Origin: Sphingomonas sp. CBMAI 2297
GTDB taxonomy: Bacteria; Pseudomonadota; Alphaproteobacteria; Sphingomonadales; Sphingomonadaceae
DNA: 64,000 bases
Assembly (NCBI RefSeq): GCF_029870595.1
Contig: NZ_JAPDIR010000019.1
Coordinates: 35,041-99,040, forward strand
Direction of reading: 5' to 3'
In this document: positions 43,178 to 50,535 of the stretch, piece by piece
How positions within the stretch are numbered: position 1 is the stretch's first letter
Layout of the letters: each line of letters opens with the position of its first letter
Notes under the pieces: generated by a model
Told to the model about the DNA's origin: nothing
The model's database searches: none
The model's input: the letters and a program-made list of their open reading frames with translations, nothing else
Position numbers and translations under genes: made by a program

Positions 43178-43206
43178 CGCCATGCTGAACTTGTTTCAGG
43201 GTGACG
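43178..43206. repeat. Imperfect palindromic repeat (CTGAActtgtTTCAG type)
   Basis: CGCCATGCTGAACTTGTTTC... ends with GGTGACG and is a 29-base imperfect palindrome around CTGAA/TTCAG. Similar elements are scattered in sphingomonad genomes (from memory). It lies between fliS and the SDR gene. Confidence 0.65.
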
Positions 43207-43314
43207 CAGGAGGCTGGCTCGAAGCCAAGCCACACCCTTGGCCTGAATGCCGATTGGCCCCGGGTGCCGCTCGCGAACGTTCGAACGCGCGGTCCGTTCG
43301 TCGCCCGCCTGCCG

Positions 43315-44235
43315 CTACGGTGCCGGCATAAGCCCGGGATCGATGCCGGTCATCGCGACGGACGCATCCCAGAGGCGCTTCGCAAGAACCGGGTCTTGCG
43401 CTTCGTCCGATCGGGCTGCCTCGCCCGAGACGCCCCTGGTGCCCCGAAAGCCGATCGGCCCATAATAGCCGCCGGGTTGGACCGGCCCCGTTGCCGCCTG
43501 CAATGTCGGCCAAGCCCCCATGGCGGCATTGTTGAGCACCATGCCCGTGATGCGGACCAGGACCTGCACCGGCCACATGTGACGGGCGAGATCGGTCGAA
43601 GCCACGCCGGGATGGCAGCCGACGGAAAGAATGGCCGAACCGGACGCGCGCAGGCGGCGATCCAGCTCGTAGAAGAAGAGCGCGTTTGCGAGCTTGCTGG
43701 CGGCGTAGCGGCCCACCCGGGAATAGCTGCGCTCGGCGTTGAGATCGCCCCAGTCAATCTGGGCGCCCCTGTGCGCCAGGCTGGAGGTGGTCACTATGCG
43801 CGCGCCGTGCGTCTCCGCGAGCTTGGGCAGAAGCAGTGCGGTGAGCGCGAAAGTGCCGAGATGGTTCACGCCGAACTGCAGCTCGAAGCCTTGCTTCGTC
43901 CGCATCAGCGGCGGGGTCATCACCCCGGCATTGTTCACCAGGGCGTCGATGCGCGGCTCCGCGGTGGCCAGACCGGCCGCGTGACGGATGCTGTCGAGAT
44001 CGCCGAGATCGAGCGGCAGGAAGGCGAGATCGGCCCGCGGTATCGCCGTCCTGATCCGGGCCATGGCAGCCTCGGCCTTGCCCCGGTCGCGGCAGGCGAG
44101 CAGCACGCGCGCGCCGCGTGCGGCAAGCACATGCGCGGCTTCAAAACCGATTCCGGTATTGGCTCCGGTGACGATGAAGCATTTGCCCGACTGATCGGGA
44201 ACACCGGCTTCGGTGAAGCCTCTGGATTTCGTCAT
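43315..44235 (-). CDS. Short-chain dehydrogenase/reductase (retinol dehydrogenase-like)
   Basis: 306 residues. Cofactor motif TGANTGIG at 23-30, NNAG at 101-104, catalytic Ser at 151/152, Tyr177 and Lys181 in YAASK. Family size and the LNAERSYSRVGRYAASKLANALFFYEL segment point to the retinol-dehydrogenase/WW-domain-oxidoreductase branch; the natural substrate is unknown. A palindromic operator lies ahead of it and the TetR gene just upstream on the same strand is the likely regulator. Confidence 0.88.
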   Translation of the reverse strand: MTKSRGFTEAGVPDQSGKCFIVTGANTGIGFEAAHVLAARGARVLLACRDRGKAEAAMARIRTAIPRADLAFLPLDLGDLDSIRHAAGLATAEPRIDALVNNAGVMTPPLMRTKQGFELQFGVNHLGTFALTALLLPKLAETHGARIVTTSSLAHRGAQIDWGDLNAERSYSRVGRYAASKLANALFFYELDRRLRASGSAILSVGCHPGVASTDLARHMWPVQVLVRITGMVLNNAAMGAWPTLQAATGPVQPGGYYGPIGFRGTRGVSGEAARSDEAQDPVLAKRLWDASVAMTGIDPGLMPAP

Positions 44236-44253
44236 GATGCGGTCCTTTTATAT

Positions 44254-44271
44254 TGAGTATGTACACACTCA
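44254..44271. promoter_or_regulatory. TetR operator ahead of the SDR gene
   Basis: TGAGTATGTACACACTCA: near-perfect 18-base palindrome (one mismatched pair), 19 bases before the SDR start. It matches the site at 44880-44897 at the pattern TGAG-N2-TG-N1-A-N2-CACTCA. Confidence 0.7.
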
Positions 44272-44288
44272 TTGTGGCTGCAAAAAAA

Positions 44289-44864
44289 TCAGCCGGCCCC
44301 GGCCGTTCCGTTCCAGAACAATGTGAAACCGGCCTCGCTGATGATCTCATGGTCCTTCGGGCTCGCGGCGATCGCGTCCATGACCATGTCGGCAAGACCA
44401 ATCAGCGCGGTGTCGATGTAGAATGCCGCAAAACCGGGGTCGGCGTGTCCGGAAAGGATTTCCTCGACCATCCCCCGGAGTTCGCGGAACCTTGCCTCGC
44501 AGCGTTGGCGGCTCACATCCGTCACGTGCTCGGAGACCTTGAGCTGACGCATCGCCCTGCGCCAGGTCGGATTGGCAAGCCCCCATTCCACCACCCGGCA
44601 CCAGATAAGTCGCAGGCGTTCGCGTGCATCGACGCTGGCCGGATAGGGAGCGAGCACCGTTTCGGCGAGATTGGTTTCGATCTCGACGAATAACGCGTTC
44701 AGCAGATCGTCCTTCGTCGGGAAATAGGTGAACAGCGTCCCCTCCGAGACTCCAGCGGCTCTGGCGATCTTGGCCGTCGATGCGGCCGTGCCCAGCGCCG
44801 CAACCAATTCGGCGGCAGCGGTCAAAAGAGCGTCGCGTTTTTCTTCGCTAAGGGGTCGGGCCAT
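44289..44864 (-). CDS. TetR/AcrR family transcriptional regulator
   Basis: 191 residues from the ATG at 44864 (MARPLSEEKRDALL); ten residues upstream there is another Met in frame, but the predicted operator overlies that start. HTH TAKIARAAGVSEGTLFTYFPTKDDLLNALF at about 30-60, typical of TetR. The C-terminal ligand part is about 70-190. It likely represses itself and the following SDR gene, 53 bases downstream, through the two matching palindromes. The effector is unknown. Confidence 0.92.
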   Translation of the reverse strand: MARPLSEEKRDALLTAAAELVAALGTAASTAKIARAAGVSEGTLFTYFPTKDDLLNALFVEIETNLAETVLAPYPASVDARERLRLIWCRVVEWGLANPTWRRAMRQLKVSEHVTDVSRQRCEARFRELRGMVEEILSGHADPGFAAFYIDTALIGLADMVMDAIAASPKDHEIISEAGFTLFWNGTAGAG

Positions 44865-44879
44865 CTTTGGATCAGTGAA

Positions 44880-44897
44880 TGAGCGTGCAATCACTCA
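44880..44897. promoter_or_regulatory. TetR operator ahead of the TetR gene
   Basis: TGAGCGTGCAATCACTCA, with extended arms AATGAG...CTCATT (44878-44899). Same half-sites as 44254-44271. It lies 16-33 bases upstream of the regulator start, which fits autoregulation. Confidence 0.7.
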
Positions 44898-44986
44898 TTT
44901 ATACGAGCTGTCTGTGCGCTTTGTCAATATGCCGGCACTCGGCTCTATGGCCATGCATGTTCGCAGCTGGCGTCCGCGCCATGCGT

Positions 44987-46078
44987 TCAGGCCCAGCGGG
45001 CGAGGATGTCGGCCACGGCCTCGTCCATCGGCGGCGTCGCCTCGGCCGGCGTGCCCGAGAAGCGCGGCGCCGGCATCGGCTGCATCGCGCCGTCCCGCAC
45101 GGCGAAGGTGCCGCGCGCGCGATTGTGCGGATGGAGCGGCGCCTCGGTGAGCGAGAGCACCGGCGTCACGCAGCCCTCGCTCGCTTCGAACAGCGCCGCC
45201 CATTCGTCGCGCCCGCGCGAGGCGAAGGCGGCGGCGAGCGCCTCGGCCAGGGCCGGCCAGCAGGCCCGGTCATATGGGTCGAACCCGTGCGGCGCGATGC
45301 CGAGCCCTTCGCAGAGCGCGCGAAAGCCATGCGGCTCGAGCGCGCCGACCGCCACATGCCGTCCGTCGGCACAGGCATAGCAGCGATAATAGGGCGCGCC
45401 CCCGTCGACCATGTTCGCCGCCCGCGCATCGGCCCAGCGGCCCGAGGCGTGGAGCGCATAATAGAGCGACATCATCGAAGCGGCACCGTCCACCTGCGCC
45501 GCCTCGATCACCTGGCCGCGGCCGGTCGCCTGGGCGGCGAGGATCGCGGAGACCAGGCCGAGCGCCAGGAACAGCGATCCGCCGGCATATTCGCCGATCA
45601 GGTTGAGCGGGGGCACCGGCGCGGCGGCGGTGCCGATGGCGTGCAGCGCGCCCGACAGCGCGAGATGGTTGATGTCGTTGCCCGGCGTGCCGGCGAGCGG
45701 ACCTTCGCGCCCCCAGCCGCTGGCGCGGGCATAGACGAGGCGCGGATTGAGCGCGAGGCAGCGGGCCGGATCGAGCCCCACCTGCTCGGCGATGCCGGGG
45801 CGATAGCCTTCGATCACGCCGTCCGCCTGCGCGATCAGCGCGAGCGCCTGCTCGCGCCCCGCCGCCTGGCTCAGGTCGAGCGACACTTGCGAGCGGCCGC
45901 GATAGAGGTTCGCCGCCACGGCGCTGCCTTCGCTTCCGGGCCGGCGGATCCGCACGACGTCGCAGCCCAGATCGGCGAGCAGCATGCCCGCGAAGAGCAC
46001 CGCGCCGGGCATGTCGAGCTCGACGATGCGCACGCCCGCCAGGGGCCCGTGCGTAGCTGCAACCATCATGTCCCCCAA
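44987..46078 (-). CDS. CaiB/BaiF family III CoA-transferase or racemase-like protein
   Basis: 363 residues, the size of alpha-methylacyl-CoA racemase. Family segments: GPLAGVRIVELDMPGAVLFAGMLLADLGCDVVRI (10-45) and ASGWGREGPLAGTPGNDINHLALSGALHAIG (119-149). At the racemase site, the motif GHDINY reads GNDINH here (Asn134 for His), and GDFGGGS reads GEYAGGS (Glu163 for Asp). From memory of AMACR, those are the catalytic His126 and Asp156, so racemase activity is doubtful and the true reaction is open. Nothing else in the operon helps. Confidence 0.85.
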   Translation of the reverse strand: MGDMMVAATHGPLAGVRIVELDMPGAVLFAGMLLADLGCDVVRIRRPGSEGSAVAANLYRGRSQVSLDLSQAAGREQALALIAQADGVIEGYRPGIAEQVGLDPARCLALNPRLVYARASGWGREGPLAGTPGNDINHLALSGALHAIGTAAAPVPPLNLIGEYAGGSLFLALGLVSAILAAQATGRGQVIEAAQVDGAASMMSLYYALHASGRWADARAANMVDGGAPYYRCYACADGRHVAVGALEPHGFRALCEGLGIAPHGFDPYDRACWPALAEALAAAFASRGRDEWAALFEASEGCVTPVLSLTEAPLHPHNRARGTFAVRDGAMQPMPAPRFSGTPAEATPPMDEAVADILARWA

Positions 46079-46158
46079 AGGTGATTCCGCCGATCCATAG
46101 CCTTTGCCCGCGCCTCAGGTCCACGCACTGGCGCTCGCCCCGGCTTTAGGTTAGCGGG

Positions 46159-46710
46159 ATGGGCATGTCGGCACCTCACATCGTCGCGCTGGGCGGCACC
46201 CTGCGGCCCGAATCCGCCACCGGGCGGCTGCTCGCGGCAACGCTCGAAATGGCCGCGGCGCGCGGCGCCCGCACCACCCTGCTCACCGGCGAGGCGATCG
46301 CCTTTCCGCATTACGAGCCGGGCAATGTCGAAGGGAACGAGGCCGTCGGCCGCTATCTGGAGGCGCTGCGCACGGCGGACGCGGTGATCGTCGGCTCGCC
46401 CGGCTATCACGGCACGCTCTCCGGGCTGGTCAAGACCGCGCTCGATTATGTCGAGGCGCTGAGCAAGGACGAGCGCCCCTATCTCGACGGCTTGCCGGTG
46501 GGCCTGATCGCCACCGCCGCGGGCTGGCAGGCAGCGGTCTCGACGCTGCAGGCGCTGCGCACCATCACCCATGCGCTGCGCGGCTGGCCGACGCCGATGG
46601 GCCTGGCGATCAACACCGCCGAGCCGGGCGACGCCCTGGACAAGTGCAACGGCCCGATGGAAGTGATGGTGGGCCAGATCTTCACCTTCCTGGAGCGCCG
46701 GGCCGGCTAG
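46159..46710 (+). CDS. NAD(P)H-dependent FMN reductase
   Basis: 183 residues. Flavodoxin-like fold: GGTLRPESATGRLL near residues 12-25, SPGYHGTLSGLVKTALDYVE (about 80-99), the FMN-binding motif (SPEYNGS-type) of the SsuE/ArsH/ChrR group. Acts in the cytosol, reducing FMN or quinones; the partner is unknown. It starts with a GGGATGGGC context and has a possible second ATG (MSAPHI) two codons in. Confidence 0.86.
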   Translation: MGMSAPHIVALGGTLRPESATGRLLAATLEMAAARGARTTLLTGEAIAFPHYEPGNVEGNEAVGRYLEALRTADAVIVGSPGYHGTLSGLVKTALDYVEALSKDERPYLDGLPVGLIATAAGWQAAVSTLQALRTITHALRGWPTPMGLAINTAEPGDALDKCNGPMEVMVGQIFTFLERRAG

Positions 46711-46770
46711 GGACCCTGGGGTTGCCCGGCATTTAACGGTTTCGTGAGGCTTGCTTCCTAGAATGGAAGG

Positions 46771-47319
46771 ATGGACGAGGCTTCGGCACAGGAAGGCATC
46801 GGCAGTCGCCGACGCGCCACGCGCACCATCCTGGCGGTCGACGACAGCCGGACCAATCTGCACGTGCTCGCGCATCGCCTGGGCCAGCTCGGCTATCTCG
46901 TCGTGCTCGCCGATCGCGGGTCGCAGGCGCTCGAGCTGATCTCGGCGCGCGGCTTCGATCTGGTGCTGCTCGACCGGGTGATGCCGGAAGTGTCCGGCCT
47001 CCATGTGCTGCACGAGATCCGCGGCACCCGCGACACGGTGGACCTGCCGGTGATCATGGTCACCAGCCATGACGAGCCGGGCGGCGCGGTCGAGGCCCTG
47101 CAGGCCGGCGCCGACGATTATCTGGCGGCGCCCTATCCGTTCGAGGAGCTGGCTGCGCGGATCGAGCGCACCTTGTCGCGCTCCGACCGGATGGAGGAGT
47201 TGAAGCGCTCCAACCTCGCGCTCGACGCGCGCATCGCGGCGCGGGCGATCGAACTGGGCGAGGCGCGCAGCGAGCTCGCCATGGCCCGGGTCGAGCTGGA
47301 GCGCCGCCAGCGCGCCTGA
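46771..47319 (+). CDS. Response-regulator receiver protein with a coiled-coil tail
   Basis: 182 residues. Receiver domain: acidic pair DD (24-25), phospho-accepting Asp68 (LVLLDRVMP), Thr98 (IMVTSHDE). The conserved Lys, which is usually in the KP pair of this fold, is Ala120-Pro121 (ADDYLAAPY). After position 137 a long charged helix (SRSDRMEELKRSNLALDARIAARAIELGEARSEL) looks like a coiled coil, and there is no output domain. It could act by protein contact. No histidine kinase lies near it. Confidence 0.85.
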   Translation: MDEASAQEGIGSRRRATRTILAVDDSRTNLHVLAHRLGQLGYLVVLADRGSQALELISARGFDLVLLDRVMPEVSGLHVLHEIRGTRDTVDLPVIMVTSHDEPGGAVEALQAGADDYLAAPYPFEELAARIERTLSRSDRMEELKRSNLALDARIAARAIELGEARSELAMARVELERRQRA

Positions 47320-47326
47320 GCGCGGC

Positions 47327-48280
47327 TCAGCGCTCGAACCAGTGCCGCCCGACGAAATAGGCGGTGATCAGGAAGGCGATCCCGAGGCAGAGGATCGCGA
47401 TCGCGTCGAACGCCCAGGGCTCCCGCGCGAACCACAGCCCCTCGACGTTCATGCCGTAGAGGCCGGTGATGAAGGTCAGCGGCAGGAACACCATCGCCGC
47501 CACCGCGATCACCAGCGAACGCTGGTCGATCAGCTCGGCGCGCAGGTCGGTCAGCGTCTCGTGGGTGAGCGCGGCGCGCTCGCGGATGCTCTCCAGCTCC
47601 TCGGCCATGCGCGCGGCGCGATCGGCGGCGGCGGCGAGGTGGAGCCGGTCGTCATCGGCCAGCCATTCGACCGGCAGCCCGGCGAGCTTCTCCAGCGCGG
47701 CGCGCTGCGGATAGAGGAAGCGGCGCAGCCCGATCGCCTTCACCCGGGTCTCGTTGACCAGCCGGCGCAGGTCGAAGGCGCGGTGCTGCGAGATATGCTC
47801 CTCGCAATCGTCCAGCGAATCGCCCAGCTCGGCGACCATCGGGTCGAGCTCCTCGGTGATCGCCTGGGCGATCGCGGCGATCAGGTCGCCGGGGTCGAGG
47901 ATCTTGCCGTCCTCCACCTGCTTGCGCACCGGCTGGATCGCGTTGAGCTGCTTGCGCGAGACCGAGAAGACGCAGCCGCCATGCGCGTACATGCGGATCG
48001 AGGCGAGCGGATCGGAATCGCCAAGCGCCTCGGACGACATGCCGCGCAGATTGACCAGCGCCGCCGGGCCGAACAGGTCGCAGCGCGGGCGCGTCTCCAT
48101 CGCGGTGAGCGCGTCGATCACCGGCTGGGCCAGCCTGGCCTCGCCGCCCAGCCAGAGCTGGGCACGCTCGTCATTGGTGTTGAGATGGATCCAGCTGAGG
48201 CTGGCATCCTGGCCGAGCGCTTCCTTGAGGATCGGCTGCGCGACCTTCCCGTCGCGGACGATATAGGCGAAGCCGCTCAC
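47327..48280 (-). CDS. CorA/ZntB-type metal ion transporter
   Basis: 317 residues from GTG 48280, which shares bases with the stop of the gene ahead (GTGA). A longer reading frame exists upstream but is antisense-like noise. A large cytosolic N-terminal funnel (about 1-245), then two C-terminal membrane helices (about 254-277 and 285-310). Pore motif YGMN at the end of helix 1 (YGMNVEG), closer to the ZntB GMN variant than to Mg-specific CorA. Mediates Mg2+ or Zn2+ transport; which is unclear. Confidence 0.85.
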   Translation of the reverse strand: MSGFAYIVRDGKVAQPILKEALGQDASLSWIHLNTNDERAQLWLGGEARLAQPVIDALTAMETRPRCDLFGPAALVNLRGMSSEALGDSDPLASIRMYAHGGCVFSVSRKQLNAIQPVRKQVEDGKILDPGDLIAAIAQAITEELDPMVAELGDSLDDCEEHISQHRAFDLRRLVNETRVKAIGLRRFLYPQRAALEKLAGLPVEWLADDDRLHLAAAADRAARMAEELESIRERAALTHETLTDLRAELIDQRSLVIAVAAMVFLPLTFITGLYGMNVEGLWFAREPWAFDAIAILCLGIAFLITAYFVGRHWFER

Positions 48281-49008
48281 CCGGCGATCTCCAGCCACAC
48301 GGAGAGGCCGGGTCCCGGCACTTCGGGAGGAGCCGGGAGGGCGATGCGCGGCGCATCGGCGCGGGCGCGGTCGAGGATGGCGGTGGGCACGGCGGGAAGG
48401 TGGTACACGCGCTCGGCCTGCGCAAGCGCGCGCGCCTGGCGCAGCGTCAGATCGTCGGGATCGGCGCTGCACAGCGTGAAGCGCAGCAGCCGCGCGGCTT
48501 CCGGCGCGCGCAGCCGCGCCACCACGTCGCCGCCAAGTCCCTCCGCCAGCGCGGCGGCGATGGCGCGGCGGCGATCGGCCGGGTCGGGAAAGCGCGTGCG
48601 CAACTCGGGCCGGGCCGCGTGGAGCGCGCGCGCGGTATCGCCCAGATCGGCGGGCAGCTCGGCCTCGAGCTTCTGGCGCAGCGCCGCCGCCAGCCCGGCC
48701 GACACGCCGCCGGTCCCCACCGCCACCAGCACCGGATCGCGCGCCACGATCGCGGGCAGGGTGAAGTCGCACAGGTCCGGGCGGTCGACGGTGTTCACCA
48801 GCACGCCGCGGGCGCGCAGGCGCGCGACGATGGGTCCGGGATCGTCCGCGGCGACGATGGCGAGCGCAGCCACGGCCTCCTCGCCGACGATCGCCGCGCC
48901 GGCGCGCTCGAGCAGCCGGCGCTTGGCTTCCGCCGCTTCGCCCGTGCCGATCAGCATGACCGGCCGCCCCGCCAGCTTCACGAAGATCGGCAGGGCGGTC
49001 AGCGTCAT
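48277..49008 (-). CDS. Precorrin-2 dehydrogenase/sirohydrochlorin ferrochelatase (CysG N-terminal type)
   Basis: 243 residues. Rossmann start VMLIGTGEAAEAKRRLLERAGA, then VNTVDRPDLCDFTLPAIVAR (the Asp of this motif is the catalytic one) and DPVLVAVGTGGVSAGLAAALRQKLEAELP. This corresponds to the N-terminal (Met8p-like) half of CysG, giving the last steps to sirohaem; a uroporphyrinogen methyltransferase would have to be supplied elsewhere. About 25-30 residues of the usual Rossmann region seem missing after the first helix, a short form. ATG overlaps the lysA stop. Confidence 0.83.
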   Translation of the reverse strand: MTLTALPIFVKLAGRPVMLIGTGEAAEAKRRLLERAGAAIVGEEAVAALAIVAADDPGPIVARLRARGVLVNTVDRPDLCDFTLPAIVARDPVLVAVGTGGVSAGLAAALRQKLEAELPADLGDTARALHAARPELRTRFPDPADRRRAIAAALAEGLGGDVVARLRAPEAARLLRFTLCSADPDDLTLRQARALAQAERVYHLPAVPTAILDRARADAPRIALPAPPEVPGPGLSVWLEIAG

Positions 49009-50267
49009 TGCTCCAGCCAGTCCGGTATCTGTTCGGCGCCCATGATCGTCTCGGCGGTGATCCGGCCCGCGACCACTTCGAAGCGATCGCCCGAGACGAG
49101 CACTTCGGGCACCAGCGCCCGGCTGTTATAGGTGCTGGCCATGGTCGCGCCATAGGCGCCGGCGCTCTGCAGCACGGCGAGGTCGCCGTTCTTCACCCGG
49201 TCGATCTCGCGGTTCTTGAGGAACACGTCGCTGCTCTCGCACACCGGGCCGGCGACGTTCGCCACCATCGTCTCGCCGCTCGGCGTTACCGAGGCGAAGC
49301 CGTGCCAGGCATCGTAGAGCGCGACGCGCGCCAGGTCGTTCATCGCGGCGTCGACCACCACCCAGGGATTGGTCACTCCCGGCTTCACCCACAGCACTTC
49401 GGTGAGCAGCACCCCGGCATTGGCGGAGATGTGGCGGCCCGGCTCGAACATCAGCTCGACGTCCCAGCCCCTGGTCACCCGCGCGACCATCTCGCCGAAC
49501 GCGGCCGAAGTCGGCGGCACGTCGCCGGGCTTGTAGGCGACGCCCAGCCCGCCGCCCAGGTCGACATGCGTGATCCGGTGCCCCGCGGCGCGCAGCTCGG
49601 CGACGAGCCGGCCGACCCGCTCGAACGCGGCCTCGAGCGGGTCGAGGCTGAGCAGCTGGCTGCCGATGTGCACGGCCACGCCGCGCAGGTCGATGCCCTC
49701 CAGCTTCGCCAGCCGGTCGAAGATCGCCGGGGCCTGGTCGATCGGCAGGCCGAACTTGTTCTCGGCCTTGCCGGTGGAGATCTTCTCGTGCGTGCCGGCA
49801 TCCACGTCGGGATTGACGCGTAGCGCCGCCGGGGCGGTCATCCCCTTGGACCGTGCGATCTCGGCGAGGACGACGCCCTCTTCCTCCAGCTCGAGGTTGA
49901 ACTGGCCGATCCCGGCGTCGAGCGCCTGGTGCAGCTCCTTGCGGGTCTTGCCGACGCCGGAGAACACCACGTCGTGCGCCGGGATGCCGGCGGCCAGGGC
50001 GCGCGACAGTTCGCCGCCGGAGACGACATCGGCGCCGAAGCCTTCATTGGCGAGCAGGCGGAGCACCGCGAGGTTCGGATTGGCCTTCACCGCGAAGGCG
50101 ACATGGTGCCGGCCGACCGGCTCCAGCCCCTTGCGAAAGGCGCGGGCGGCTTCGCGGAACGCCTCGGTCGAATAGACATAGACCGGAGTACCGACCTGCT
50201 CGGCGATGCGCGCGAGCGGAACATTCTCGGCGTGCAGGGCACCGCCGATCACTTCGAAATGGGACAC
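49005..50267 (-). CDS. lysA: Diaminopimelate decarboxylase LysA
   Basis: 420 residues from GTG 50267 (MSHFEVIGGALHAENVPLARIAEQ). PLP-binding Lys61 in VAFAVKANPNL; HIGSQ, GGGLGVAY and FEPGRHISANAG follow in the family's order. Near the C-terminus, VCESSDVFLKNREI and AGAYGATMASTYNSR complete the active site. It makes lysine from meso-DAP. The start lies 19 bases beyond the stop of the lipoprotein gene, so all genes from argH are in one transcript. Confidence 0.97.
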   Translation of the reverse strand: MSHFEVIGGALHAENVPLARIAEQVGTPVYVYSTEAFREAARAFRKGLEPVGRHHVAFAVKANPNLAVLRLLANEGFGADVVSGGELSRALAAGIPAHDVVFSGVGKTRKELHQALDAGIGQFNLELEEEGVVLAEIARSKGMTAPAALRVNPDVDAGTHEKISTGKAENKFGLPIDQAPAIFDRLAKLEGIDLRGVAVHIGSQLLSLDPLEAAFERVGRLVAELRAAGHRITHVDLGGGLGVAYKPGDVPPTSAAFGEMVARVTRGWDVELMFEPGRHISANAGVLLTEVLWVKPGVTNPWVVVDAAMNDLARVALYDAWHGFASVTPSGETMVANVAGPVCESSDVFLKNREIDRVKNGDLAVLQSAGAYGATMASTYNSRALVPEVLVSGDRFEVVAGRITAETIMGAEQIPDWLEQ

Positions 50268-50286
50268 TGGGAGACTTTCTGTGGGC

Positions 50287-50535
50287 TTAGCGCGGCGGCA
50301 GGTCGAACGTGTCGCTGCGCCGCTGGTCCGAACTTTGGATGAGATCGTCGCTGCGCGCGGGGCGCGTCTGCGTCGGCGGATTGAGGAGATCGCCCGGCGA
50401 CGGGGTCGCGCGCGCGCCATAGGGCGCGGGAGGCAGCGACGCCGCCGCCACGGGTTTGAGCGCTTCGCGCGCGCCGCAGCTCGCCAGGGCGAGCCCGCCC
50501 ATGGCCGCGATCGCCAGCATCACCAGTCGCTTCAT
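50287..50535 (-). CDS. Small lipoprotein between argH and lysA (LptM-like position)
   Basis: 82 residues with a lipoprotein signal (KRLVMLAIAAMGGLALASC, Cys20) and a Pro/Ala/Arg-rich tail. Its place before lysA is that of LptM-type lipoproteins (short, rich in Pro) that assist LPS-transport assembly. The usual CG-x-KGP motif is not kept here (CGAREALKPV), so only the position supports it. ATG overlaps the argH stop by four bases. Confidence 0.75.
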   Translation of the reverse strand: MKRLVMLAIAAMGGLALASCGAREALKPVAAASLPPAPYGARATPSPGDLLNPPTQTRPARSDDLIQSSDQRRSDTFDLPPR

